Made by a program: the position numbers and the translations under genes
Part shown: positions 36,201 through 45,345 of the stretch, piece by piece
Numbering within the stretch: the first letter of the stretch is position 1
Layout of the letters: each line of letters starts with the position of its first letter
Assembly (NCBI GenBank): GCA_001939145.1
Contig: LSRX01001079.1
Span: 107,954 to 171,953, forward strand
DNA length: 64,000 nt
Reading direction: 5' to 3'
Source: Symbiodinium microadriaticum
Taxonomy: Eukaryota; Sar; Dinophyceae; Suessiales; Symbiodiniaceae
The notes under the pieces: model-generated
What the model was told of the DNA's origin: nothing
What the model saw: the letters and a program-made list of their open reading frames with translations, nothing else
Database searches by the model: none

Positions 36201-36806
36201 TGCCTTTCTGTCGGCTGTCGGCATCAGGATACGTTTTCCTGGTCTCAGAACTTCAGCTTGGATTTCTTCGGAGACCTGGACATGCGCATGCAGTCTAGTT
36301 TAGTGTGAAGGCCAGAAGGCGCTATGACATCGATGGATTTCTGCTATTTCTGCTCTGAGCTTCGTGGCCATATTGCCGTTGTTGCCGTGTTTGCCCGTGC
36401 CTCGCAGGACGTGAGCCGCTTCCTGAAAACAGGGCAGGAACTTTACTCGTCCGAGCACCTGGGGCGAATCCTCAGGAGCGGAGAATTGAGCGAGGGGTCT
36501 GCATGACGGCATGACGGCGTGGCAGGGACAACATGGGTGATCTGACTTTTCTGGAGGCCTTCGACAGGACAGGCACAGTTAAGTCACCGAGTAATGAGGT
36601 GTCAACAGCGAGAAAAGGGAAAGCACGCGACGAACAGGACCGGCCGCATCATCAACATTACGGTGAGTGGCCTCCCGGGCAACACGAGGCAGAGCCGATG
36701 GCGCGTCAGCGGGGACCCGCTGAGCCTCACTTCACAGCCCTGCAACCGCTCTGAGGTACCCAATGCTGCTGAACTACTTGACCAGCCCACATGTGCTGGT
36801 CTGGAA
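33226..36806 (+). CDS. Patatin-like triacylglycerol lipase (SDP1/TGL type), partial gene model
   Basis: The product should hydrolyse storage triacylglycerol at lipid droplets, as SDP1 of plants and Tgl3/4/5 of yeast do. Segments in order: MRKCADYKTFQSLGEKLDK and AEGKDKWK (33,235-33,322), matching the N-terminal DUF3336 region; AAKDAIHERLAFFNES (34,117-34,167); TKHGFGRSALLLSGGAS (34,233-34,284), carrying the oxyanion-hole glycines; VGMYHFGVVK (34,481-34,510); ALHLNGLLPRVMSGTSAGSI (34,942-35,001) with the nucleophile Ser in G-T-S-A-G; a possible SLDFFGDLDM (near 36,260); RFLKTGQELYSSEHLGRIL (36,419-36,475); DNMGDLTFLEAFD (36,526-36,567); TGRIINITVSGLPGNT (36,638-36,688); YPMLLNYLTSPHVLVW (36,756-36,806). 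The order equals that of SDP1-type lipases. The catalytic Asp loop, both termini and some internal exons are unresolved. Introns are GC-, GA- and GT-type. Confidence 0.85.
34285..34480 (+). other. Intron, GT-AG, 196 bp (lipase gene)
   Basis: GGT GCA TCG joined to GTG GGC ATG TAC gives SGGASVGMYHFG, the patatin oxyanion block. The intron begins GTGGAAGCC and ends CTTGGCAG before G. Confidence 0.85.
34511..34941 (+). other. Intron, GC-AG, 431 bp (lipase gene)
   Basis: GTT GTG AAG joined to GCG CTG CAC restores FGVVKALHLNGLLPRV. The intron begins GCGGGTCTC and ends TCCGGGAG; AGGCG occurs at both edges. Confidence 0.88.
35688..35717. repeat. (TA)n(CA)n microsatellite in lipase intron
   Basis: A TA run passes directly into a CA run. 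It is followed at about 35,740 by a C-rich tract. Confidence 0.95.
35914..35940. repeat. (TA)n microsatellite in lipase intron
   Basis: A pure TA run of about 12 units ends in CAC. Confidence 0.95.
36476..36525 (+). other. Intron, GA-AG, 50 bp (lipase gene)
   Basis: ATC CTC AG joined to G GAC AAC ATG gives GRILRDNMGDLTF. The intron begins GAGCGGAG and ends GTGGCAG before G. Fifty bases is near the lower limit for a spliceosomal intron. Confidence 0.75.
36568..36637 (+). other. Intron, GA-AG, 70 bp (lipase gene)
   Basis: TTC GAC AG joined to G ACC GGC CGC gives EAFDRTGRIINIT, the expected lipase block. The intron begins GACAGGCAC and ends CGAACAG; ACAGGAC occurs at both edges, so the exact cut is ambiguous within the repeat. 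Confidence 0.85.
36689..36755 (+). other. Intron, GC-AG, 67 bp (lipase gene)
   Basis: AAC ACG AG joined to G TAC CCA ATG gives GLPGNTRYPMLLNYL. The intron begins GCAGAGCC and ends CTCTGAG before G. Confidence 0.85.
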
Positions 36807-38457
36807 CCTTTCCGCGTTTCAGGGCTTCTGCGTCACTTTGCGTCACTGTGAGTGCTATACGCTTTGCTTCCATCCTAGCTGCGGCCTTTGTCTCAAGCCT
36901 TGCGTTCCCCCGCGAGCCATGGCTCTCCACGCTTTATTGCCAGCACGTAGCAGGATCAAGTCGGGACCCAGCTCCTCACCTTGACGCTTATTATCACTAT
37001 CACTACTTGCAACTTGCACAGCATGGCCATCATGGCCTCTTGCCTTCTGCTATATTCGCTTGAACAGAATGCAGCATGAGGCCTTCACGCAGGGCCTGCG
37101 CAGCAAAATCTTGGACCACACCGGGTGCCTTGATCACTGGGCCTTTTCATTCACGGGTGAACAAACTGTGGAAGCTTGGGAAGCCCAAGCATCGGGTCAT
37201 GCTTTAATGCAGACTGGAAGTTTGTGGAACTCAGGCGTCGCTTGTTGCTTGGCCGGCTGTTGTCTTTGGCTATGGCGCGGGAAAGACACGAGGTACTGCA
37301 CGGAGAAGCACCGATCAGAGTGCTCTGGCTAAATGTCAGGCGCAGGGCATAATTGCACCCGCTTCGTAGATGGCCTGGCTCGCAAGGCGTCCTTCTTCAA
37401 GTGCGCATGGGCGGACGACTCGAAAGAGGAACCAGAAGTTTCTATAACCTCGCTCTGAGAAAAGCCGCTTAAGCCCACGCCCGCAATGAGCTTCTTGGCG
37501 AACCTCCTCCCGCCACAAGGACGAGCTCTGAATCTGCTCCATCGGCTGGGCAAAGTCAGCCAGTCCCTCACGGAGGATGAACTCCGAGCAGCTATTGACG
37601 TGCTCGCAGATCCACTGGAAGGCGCAATTTGCAAGCTGTTGCTGGAGGCTGCTAGAAAGAGCCCGAGCCGGCATCTTCCACAGGCCTTTTGCGCGACGCA
37701 GCAGAGGCCAAGACACTGCTTTGGAATTGCTTCACACGTCCACACTCTTCTCTGGCGCAAGCATGCTATGACCATGGAGCACATGCCTCATACCTCGTGC
37801 CCAATCGAGCCAGGTCGACGCCAGAACTCTGAGCAGATTGACAGTGTCCATCGCGCGAGTGCATCTGCGGTTACCATCTGCATCGCACTTAAGGGTCTTA
37901 GCTTCCGAAGCTGGAAGAGCATGCGCATGTTCGCTCAAACTGCGGCGGCGATCGCAATTCTCGCTCAATTCTGTCGTGCTCCAGGCACGGCTACAAAGAC
38001 TGGCTGAACGCAGCATCCAATTGCTCACGAGGAAGAAGACCGCCAATCCTCAGGTCTGCTCAGGGTGCTAAGTCTTGATGCGAGAATATGCGGTTCGACA
38101 TGTTGGGGGCTCTGATCTCAGCCCGATCATTTCTTGGATCTCGAGTGCTTGTCCATGCTATACAAGCATCTTCGTCGCAAGATTTCTTTCCTGCTTCGTA
38201 CCTCTCGAATATGCCAGTCGAACACCCAGTTAAACGTTTGGACCTTGTCACGATCGGGGTTGATGAGCCCCAGCCCGCTCACTGTTCGCGCTGTGGCGTT
38301 TCCAAACTTCCGGTTGTGTCTAAACAAAGCCGCCCGACCCGAAAGCAGGCTTGCGTCTGGCATGTTGACAACGACTTGCAAGCACACTGTAAGCAACTAG
38401 CTGTGGCTAGCTCCCTGCCGTCAGCTCTGAGGACAGAATAGATTTCCAAGCAGATTC
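36807..38457. other. Region between lipase and repeat-protein exons
   Basis: Some of this is probably the 3' end of the lipase gene. At about 36,880-36,930 AAAFVSSLAFPREPW may be the lipase block after HVLVW, but the splice sites could not be fixed. At 37,486-37,690 an ATG-led frame reads LTEDELRAAIDVLADPLEG followed by AICKLLLEAARKSP, a helical, clearly protein-like stretch of unknown family. At about 37,985-38,010 QARLQRLAERSIQLL may be an early exon of the next gene. Confidence 0.35.
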
Positions 38458-41400
38458 TTGCTGTTTCAAGGCTGTTGCAGGCTGAAATTGCAAATCAAGA
38501 CTCAAGATGCTATCGTAGCCGGGGCGGGATTGAAGTCGGTCCTGTGCCACCCGCAGTGGTCCGCACCAGAGGGTCTTGGCAAGTCTGCCTGCAATTGCTT
38601 GAAGTTTTCAGCTGAGCAGGACATCGCAAATGCTGCTTGGGCTCTGGGAAGACTGCAGTTTTCTACCAGCTCTGCAACCTTGGCAACTGAGCTGTTGGCA
38701 AAGGCCGGGCTTTGATGATCCTTTACACAAGTGAATAATAGCAGCAGAACAGGCAGCATCCATTGATGAATTCGTCAGGTCTCTGCAGAGTTCGGCGCCG
38801 TTGTGGCTCGTTTGCACGAACACCTGGTCGGCCTGAAGCTTGCTTGCATCCGATCATGGGAACCCAGGACTTAGCCCAGAGTCTGTGGTCCTGTGCCGCT
38901 TTAAAGCTCCACAGTCGGCTGGCCCAGCCCTTGCTTGCCGCCGCAGCAGGGAAGTGCAGTGAGTTGTCCGTCGCTGGCCTGCCAGAGCCCTGGCCCTCTC
39001 TAGTCAGAGGCCATCTAGGCCCAATACCGATGGTGCTGCGAGGTCCAGTGTGATCTGGTCTGCAGCGACATTGGCGATGGCTGATGTCTGGGCCTGCCAA
39101 AGACTCGGAAACCGTGCCCAAGAGCTCGCCGACCGATGCCGCGATCTGGCGCTGAAAGAATTTTTTGCCGGGGTGGTGATGGTAGTGTATCGGTGCGACC
39201 CGTGGCCATGCAAGCATCTGAGGTGCGCGAGAACTCTCCAACTTGACCTGGTCTTTTGCCACACTTCGCCACTCGTCACGAACTATGCTCGGCCATTGCA
39301 ATCCATCCTCTCAGCATGCAAGGTTGCAGTTACATACCTGCAAAGACTCACGTCAGCGGTAACTCGAGACCGCTACCATCCTCAGGCATGTTGACTCGAC
39401 CTTTGGCCATCAGCTTAGCGGCGCCAGCTGCGGCGGGAGCTGAGAAGTTCAAGTGTCAAGAGTTGGCCAACATCGCCTGGGCATTTGCTTCAGCGCCTTG
39501 CGCCGGAATTTGTCCAGTCGAGCTGGGTGAAAGAAACTCTGGCTGATTCCCCCGAGGCGTCTGTGCTGACCCGAAGAGACTGAGCTGCACTCGGCTGTTT
39601 GTTGTGGGCAATCGTGGGTTTTCCCTCGTCGGCCTTGGACGGGGGTGCGCTACTTTCAAGTTCAGCTAAGACTGTCTTGGCAGCATAAAGCAGTATTCTG
39701 CCTACCTATCGTCGACGGTAGATCACCAAAGCACATGCAACTGTCAGCTGTTTTTGTTGAATCGATGAATGATTTGTTTTACCGTCGTCGCATCTTCGCA
39801 TGTCTACGCGGGTCCAGATCTTCAGCACTCTGGGAGCAGTGTCAGGCGCGGTGGCAACTCGAAGGGTGCTGTAGCTAAGCCCCTTGATGCTACGGCTTCG
39901 TGCAAAGGGAGAACGGGGGAGGGTTTGTTTCTGCCAATTCCAGACAGTAGACCAGGGTCATTATTATGCCCCAAAGCGCGAAGAGGATGGTTGCCCCGCG
40001 CAGATGCGTTTGTGCTTCCAATCAAATTATTGGCTCAGGAGAATTGGTGCAAACCTTCAGGAGGCTGATGGCGAGTGCACAAACACAGGCAAGCCAGTTC
40101 AAGCCACAGGACCGACAGTAACCTCACCTGACCGGCCAGTATTGGGCAGTGGCACTCACGCTCGTTGCCAGCACAACCCTGCTTAGCTCAGCGACTCTGA
40201 GATCATCTGAGATCTCAGAATTTTGATCCACAGTTGAACAGTGTGATGTTCAGACCGGCATTTCGGGTTTCGCAAAGGCAAATCAAGCCCAACAACAGAA
40301 GAAGCTCAAGGTTTTCACAGCGTCACGAAATCGGGATCAGCCAGGCATCGCAATAAAGCGGAGCAAGCAAGCGTGCGAGAGCCGGCAACCTGCCCAGAAG
40401 GAGCTTTGCAACTTCAGCTGGGCATTGGTTGCAGCAGAAGCGCCCTGCACGGAGTGGCTTGCAGCAGCTGCTGCCATATTTGAGAGCTCGCCGGCGCGCT
40501 TTAATTCCAAGGAGCCGCCTTTGTCTTGGACTTAAAGTGCGTTGCGCTTTTGCAGCACGTGCCGTGCATAGCAGGACCTGGTGCAACTCACATGGTGCTT
40601 TGCTCGCGCCTCTTCTGAGAGCACTGCCATTGCTGGAGTGGCCAATCAGGCAGTGCGAGAGCTGCGACAGCCGCTGAGCCTCCAGGACCTTGCGGATTTG
40701 ATGTGGTCTTGTGCCAAGACACAAGTGCGAGAGAAAGCTCTGCTACAGTCCTTCACCCAGTCGTTCCTTTCGGACTGCGCAGCGGTGTCAAGATGCAAGC
40801 CTATCGAACTGTCGAATTTGGCGTGGTCCATCGTCAAGCTGGGGCTACATGAAGGGCAAGAGTTCTTCTTGAGCGAGCTCTGTCGTTGTTCTGTCGAGCA
40901 GATGGCGGACTTCAAACCTGCTGCTTGCATGAATCAAGCTAAGCTCCATTACGTAGTTAATGCAACTGACGGCTTCTCTGTTGGTTGGGGCCGGTTGCAG
41001 CCTCCTGTCAGGTGGAGCTCGCCAACTTGTCATACTCGCTCGCGAGGGCTTCCATCCGTTGTGTCGACACTTTTGCAGCTATTGCGCAGCAGGTGGAGAA
41101 ACAGAGCCTTGATGGCAGAGCCCGATCAGCATGCAGCACTCCAATTATGCAGCATTGTTTGAAGAAATTAATATAGCCGCATTTCCCTAGCTCAGAGGCA
41201 AAAGTTCTTCCTGCCTGTTCGTCACTGAACCATACTTTGACGATGTAGCGCGGCATGCTTGCACATACAATATAATATAATAGTTTGCAACAGCAAGTGT
41301 AGCCGAGTGTTGCCAGCCCAGGCTGGAGTCGTTCACTGCCTATGACCTCGGCTACACTGCCTGGGCGTTTGCAGCTTTATGGAGTTCTAGTCACGTGTGT

Positions 41401-43596
41401 TCAATATGCAGACATGTGTTTCAGTCGCCTTGGGCTCCCAGATTGTCGTCCCCGAGGCCACGGCCAACATTGCGAGAACAGATCTGTTCTATAAGATCGC
41501 GCGGAAATCGACAAGCATGCTGGGTGACTTTACCGAACAAGGCTTCTCAGATCTGGTGTGGTCCTTTGCAATCTCAAGCGTCTTCAGCAAGGACTTGACA
41601 CGACTGCTGGTCACCCAACGTTTCCTGCAACCACAGGGTCCTAGCCTCCTGCGAGGATTTGTTCATGGCTGTGCAGACGCGGCTGCATCAGGGCTTGGAT
41701 GAGCAAAAGTCTTCGCCCAGCAGGATAACGCAGCATGCTGACTATCTCAGGAGACAACGGCTTATTTCGGACTTGTTATGGGGTTTGTAATGTCGGAAAT
41801 GTATTTGCGGCGGTTAGTGGAAGCGCACTTGTAATGGAGTAAAACGTCGCGGGGCGTCCGAGATCAGCAGGCTGGCATGGGCAGGGGTTAATAGATTTAT
41901 ATGTATTCTGTTCTTGTCACACATCCCATGCCATGTGCTTTCGAGACACGTCGCCAGCACGGGGGGAAGATTCCAGGGCTCGGAATGTGGCTGAAGGGAG
42001 TGGGGCCATGCTGGCACCCGAGATCCTGTGTACCTAACAAAATATCTTGCAAAAAGCTTCCCAGCAGAAAAGGAGATTGGTTTGGGCAATGAGTTACAGC
42101 GGCATCTTGACCGATCCAACACGGGCGCAGGCCCAAAAAGCTTTCCAGGGTTTTGGTGACACTTGGCTCAGACCGGGCTTGCAGAGTTTTCAGTTTAGCG
42201 AAAGTCCACGACCGATACAGCTAGACAGAAGCTCTGCAGTCAGCATGTGCGTCAACTACAGTACTAGTCACTTGTCGCAAACAATCCCAGAAATCGAGGA
42301 CGAGCTTGATGCAGAGTGTGGTTCCAGCATCTTTGCTGCTCGGTTGCAGCAGCAGGCTTAAGAAATTTTCTGATGCAGACAATTGGAAATGTCGATGTGG
42401 TATGTGTGTATGTCCAGGCATGTTTCGGTCGGGCGATTCGGAGCGGCATCATCTCTTCCTGCGAGCCAGGATGTTTCTGGCATGCTTTGCTATGCTTTGC
42501 TGGCGGCGTCACGCGCAGACAGGCCGTTCAATTTGGCAGGAATTGCTTGGGAAGCTTCTGGCTTAGTCGTCCTTCACAAGCCAGCCGGCTGGAAAGTGGA
42601 CACCGAAGGCAGGCTGCACCAGCAGTTGCGCCGCGCCAGCTGTTTGACCCTTTGATCTCGCTTATGTCGCCTCGCTGGATCAGGTGAACAGCTGGAGAAG
42701 GACGAGAATTGTCTGCTGTCAAGCTACCAGCAGGCGCAGGATCCTGCACTCCCTTGGACGTTCAAGGACTTGAAGCGGTGGACAGGTCTTCTTTCAAGGG
42801 CGGTGTCACCCCATCCTCCTGGACCTGCAGCACTCCAAAGGGTACCAGGGCTTAAAGCCTTAGAGCCGAGAGCCCTGCGCCCACGCAGCAGTCTCCGCAG
42901 TCTCCGTGCGATGCGCTTCGCAGAGGTTTCTTCATCGTTTGGACATCCCGAGCTCGGGACTGGTCACCTGCACATTGACCTACAAGGCCTTCTGGGACCT
43001 GCAGCAACAGCTGGTCACCGGAACGTTCGCGCGAGAATATGCCACTTGGCCCCGGAGATATGGTTCATGGGTTCTGCCTCAGACACTAAGCCGGGCCAGT
43101 CGTTTGCGCGTCTGAGCTTGCTCGCTGAGGTGTCGTTGTGCTATGGCTGGGCACCGGTGGATCTGCAACACATCGGTGTCAACATCTTTTGGAATCGACG
43201 AGTGTCTTCACTGAGCAAGGCCGGCGTCTCAACCAGCTCAGTGGCCCAAGGTTTAGTTACGAAACACAGGCGAGTGAAATGAATGCAGAACGAGGCAGAC
43301 CTGTCCCCAGCCCTGTTTCTTTCCCACGTCTGAGGTGGGGCCCCAAGGGAAGACATCTGTCACGGATCTCAAGGTCGTGGCACACTGTGCGCGACACGGA
43401 GAGGCTTCGGCTCAAGCTTTCCACTCGACTTCTTCATTTGCCACAGTGCAAATGCGAGGCGTTGAGCTTGATACTTTTTTCCATACGGACCGGAAGACGT
43501 CACCAGATTCGAACACAATCGGCTCATTTGGGTCATGCAGTTGTTCCTCGTCCATACTTGGAGGGGGGTTGTGATTTGGCGAGCAGATTTTGGTGA
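38458..43596 (+). CDS. OPR/RAP-type repeat protein fused to RluA-family pseudouridine synthase
   Basis: The 5' two-thirds encode helical repeats with a DLA-x2-AW(A/S)-x-A-x-L core: DIANAAWALGRL (38,620), DLAQSLWSCAAL (38,868), IWSAATLAMADV (39,053), ELANIAWAFASA (39,460), ELCNFSWALVAA (40,401), QLTWCFARAS (about 40,580), DLADLMWSCAKT (about 40,687), ELSNLAWSIVKL (about 40,807), ELANLSYSLARA (about 41,013), DLGYTAWAFAAL (about 41,343), FSDLVWSFAISS (about 41,543). Such repeats bind organellar RNA in OPR and RAP-domain proteins. The 3' third is a pseudouridine synthase: GLVVLHKPAGWKVDT (42,570-42,603), LFDPLISLMSPRW (about 42,640-42,678), the catalytic block FLHRLDIPSSGLV (from 42,926) with Asp in HRLD, FAREYVSLCYGW, and RTGRRHQIRTQSAHLGHAV (about 43,480-43,540). 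Fusion is inferred from strand, order and lack of a visible gene boundary. The 5' end and many repeat-region introns are unresolved. Confidence 0.8.
41702..42525. other. Region between the repeats and the RluA domain
   Basis: No repeat core or RluA motif was found here. It is probably intron sequence plus unrecognised linker exons; short frames exist but none is distinctive. Confidence 0.35.
42684..42925 (+). other. Intron, GT-AG, 242 bp (pseudouridine synthase)
   Basis: TGG ATC AG joined to G TTT CTT CAT gives SPRWIRFLHRLD. The intron begins GTGAACAGC and ends CGCAGAG before G. Confidence 0.8.
43041..43129 (+). other. Intron, GC-AG, 89 bp (pseudouridine synthase)
   Basis: CGA GAA TAT joined to GTG TCG TTG TGC gives FAREYVSLCYGWAPVD, the expected RluA strand after the catalytic block. 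The intron begins GCCACTTGG and ends CGCTGAG before G. Confidence 0.85.
43404..43458 (+). other. Intron, GC-AG, 55 bp (pseudouridine synthase)
   Basis: CAC GGA GAG joined to GCG TTG AGC TTG gives ARHGEALSLILFSIRTGRRH. The intron begins GCTTCGGCT and ends AATGCGAG; GAGGC occurs at both edges. Confidence 0.85.
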
Positions 43597-43705
43597 TTCC
43601 TGGTGTTAGGAAGGATACAGTACCAATGTCAGATTCCGACATACATCACGTGTTGTCCGTAAATATAGCACATGCACACACATCTGTAGAACTATGTATG
43701 TTTGT

Positions 43706-43790
43706 GTATATATATATATATATACACCTATATGTATATATATATATATATACACATACACATTCACTTACACATATATATATATATACA
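43706..43790. repeat. TA-rich compound microsatellite
   Basis: Three TA runs are separated by CACC, TATG and CACATACACATTC-like spacers. Confidence 0.95.
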
Positions 43791-43794
43791 TCTT

Positions 43795-44880
43795 TTTTCT
43801 TCCGGAAGGCTCAAAGTCGAAGCGACGTGCCTAATGCAAACACAAACAACTGAATTCCATGTGGGGTACCTGGAGCAGAAATCTGGCAGAAAGGAAGATG
43901 AATTCTACAACCTCCAAGCCAGTATGCACTCAGGAAGGGACTGCGGCATAGATTCGCAAGATGTAACCGACCAGTCGCACGGACCGAAAAGTCGTCTTAC
44001 GAAATCCACCCCAGCCAAAAGTCAAAACATGCAAGCAATGCAGCGTGCCATCGAATGCCGCTGTGAAGCCCTACAAAAAGAGAAGAAAGTAGCACATGCG
44101 GATGCGACACAGGTCGAAGTTTGCCCTCAACCTGCATCCACAAATGCCGCGCGCTTCACGCTTGCTCTATTGCAAGCATTGCCTACACCGAGTGCCGTGT
44201 GGCTGCCGGCCAGCTGCCCCAATCGACCAAAGTCAGAAGCAGCGATTCTGTTCCCAATCGCGCGCGGTGCTTGCGAACAGTCCGTTGCAGCGTCCGTGCT
44301 TGCAAAGAGCAGGTCTGACAAGAAAAGCAACCAGAAATTTCCTGCGCACCAATCGTGCACGACTGCCTGCACGAGATCCACAAACCTGCAGCATCTGCCG
44401 TCAAAAGGTTGTCTGCAAGACAGATTAGTGGCATCCTCTCCACCACCGCTCGTCCTGTAAAGCAGCTGTCCGTCGGGTTGGACACCATGCTCGATGCAGA
44501 AAAGCTCCCAGCAGGCATCGCCGACCGAACTCCCGAGGCAGCTTGCAGAAACAGACGCCGTCTCTGGTAGAGGCTCCCAAACTCCATGCCACACAGCAGA
44601 AACGCCTACTGTGTCAGGCAGCTCCGTGAACAGAACCATGCCTCTGCAAGCCGTTGGCTCACCTGATTCAGCAGAGAAGGATTCCGCAAAGTCAAGGCGA
44701 ACATGCTCGCATGTCTTCCAGCAAAGGCCACCAACAGCCTCCCCATCAGAACTGACGACCGCACTGCCAATGTCATCTGAATTCACGCACTCAAAGCATG
44801 TGTTCCCATCTGGGCGATCATGCTGCGCCATCGCGGCATTCTCATCTCGGCAAGGCGAATTCCCATGCGGACCATCGTGA
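43795..44880 (+). CDS. Candidate S/T/K/Q-rich protein with one in-frame stop
   Basis: Plus frame 1 is open from before 43,795 to 44,880 except for one TAA at 44,458-44,460. The product is hydrophilic (KSGRKEDEFYNLQ, SRLTKSTPAKSQNMQAMQ, ECRCEALQKEKKVAHADA) and looks disordered. The antisense strand is also open for 358 codons (44,127-45,203), with the same wobble positions. That antisense product is unusually rich in Cys and Trp, as expected for a shadow, so I prefer the plus strand. The stop may mark a decayed gene, an exon end, or an error. No domain was recognised. Confidence 0.4.
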
Positions 44881-45203
44881 AGCACATCTTGGGCCACAAG
44901 ATCAGCTGAGCCAGTGTTGTCACACCAAAAGCCCACAGCAGCGTCTGAGTCATTGCCGCATGCAAGCTCCGTGGTACCATCCTGCCATCTGTATTCTGCA
45001 AAGGTGTAGTCTGCCATTGTCTGCGAGTCAGACCAGGGATCATCTTCCAGAACACTCCGCATGGTGGCACATGCACAGAAGTCCTTGTACCCTGGGAAGA
45101 TTAATGTATGCCCAACCATCGCATCGCAGTAGCTAGGCCATGCGCGACATCCACATGTCCGACATCTGGGCTGGAATAGGCGTGCTCCCTTCCCACCAGC
45201 CAT
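44127..45203 (-). CDS. Long antisense open frame, 358 codons (alternative to the plus-strand call)
   Basis: This is the longest uninterrupted, Met-started frame in the window after the retroelements. It begins MAGGKGARLFQPRC and is rich in Cys, Asp, Gly and Trp, with no signal peptide, repeat spacing or known motif. It overlaps the plus-strand frame with shared wobble positions, so only one of the two need be real. Upstream on its strand lies the TA microsatellite at 45,272. Confidence 0.3.
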   Translation of the reverse strand: MAGGKGARLFQPRCRTCGCRAWPSYCDAMVGHTLIFPGYKDFCACATMRSVLEDDPWSDSQTMADYTFAEYRWQDGTTELACGNDSDAAVGFWCDNTGSADLVAQDVLHDGPHGNSPCRDENAAMAQHDRPDGNTCFECVNSDDIGSAVVSSDGEAVGGLCWKTCEHVRLDFAESFSAESGEPTACRGMVLFTELPDTVGVSAVWHGVWEPLPETASVSASCLGSSVGDACWELFCIEHGVQPDGQLLYRTSGGGEDATNLSCRQPFDGRCCRFVDLVQAVVHDWCAGNFWLLFLSDLLFASTDAATDCSQAPRAIGNRIAASDFGRLGQLAGSHTALGVGNACNRASVKRAAFVDAG

Positions 45204-45271
45204 GGGCCATTAACTGAAGCACTGGGGTCTCTGGCAATACGGTGCGCTGTCGCACCGCTCGATCCGGACCC

Positions 45272-45345
45272 TATATATATATACATATATATGTGTGTGT
45301 ATGTATATGTGTATATATATATATATATGTATATGTATACCTTGT
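45272..45345. repeat. TA/TG compound microsatellite
   Basis: TA runs alternate with TG-rich spacers, the reverse-complement style of the array at 43,706, so the two flank the long open frame like a loose inverted pair. Confidence 0.95.

Noticed and set aside
40020-40036. ATTATTGGCTCAGG as a spliced-leader relic
   Set aside because: Only a partial match with mismatches at the diagnostic CAAG end; compatible with chance.
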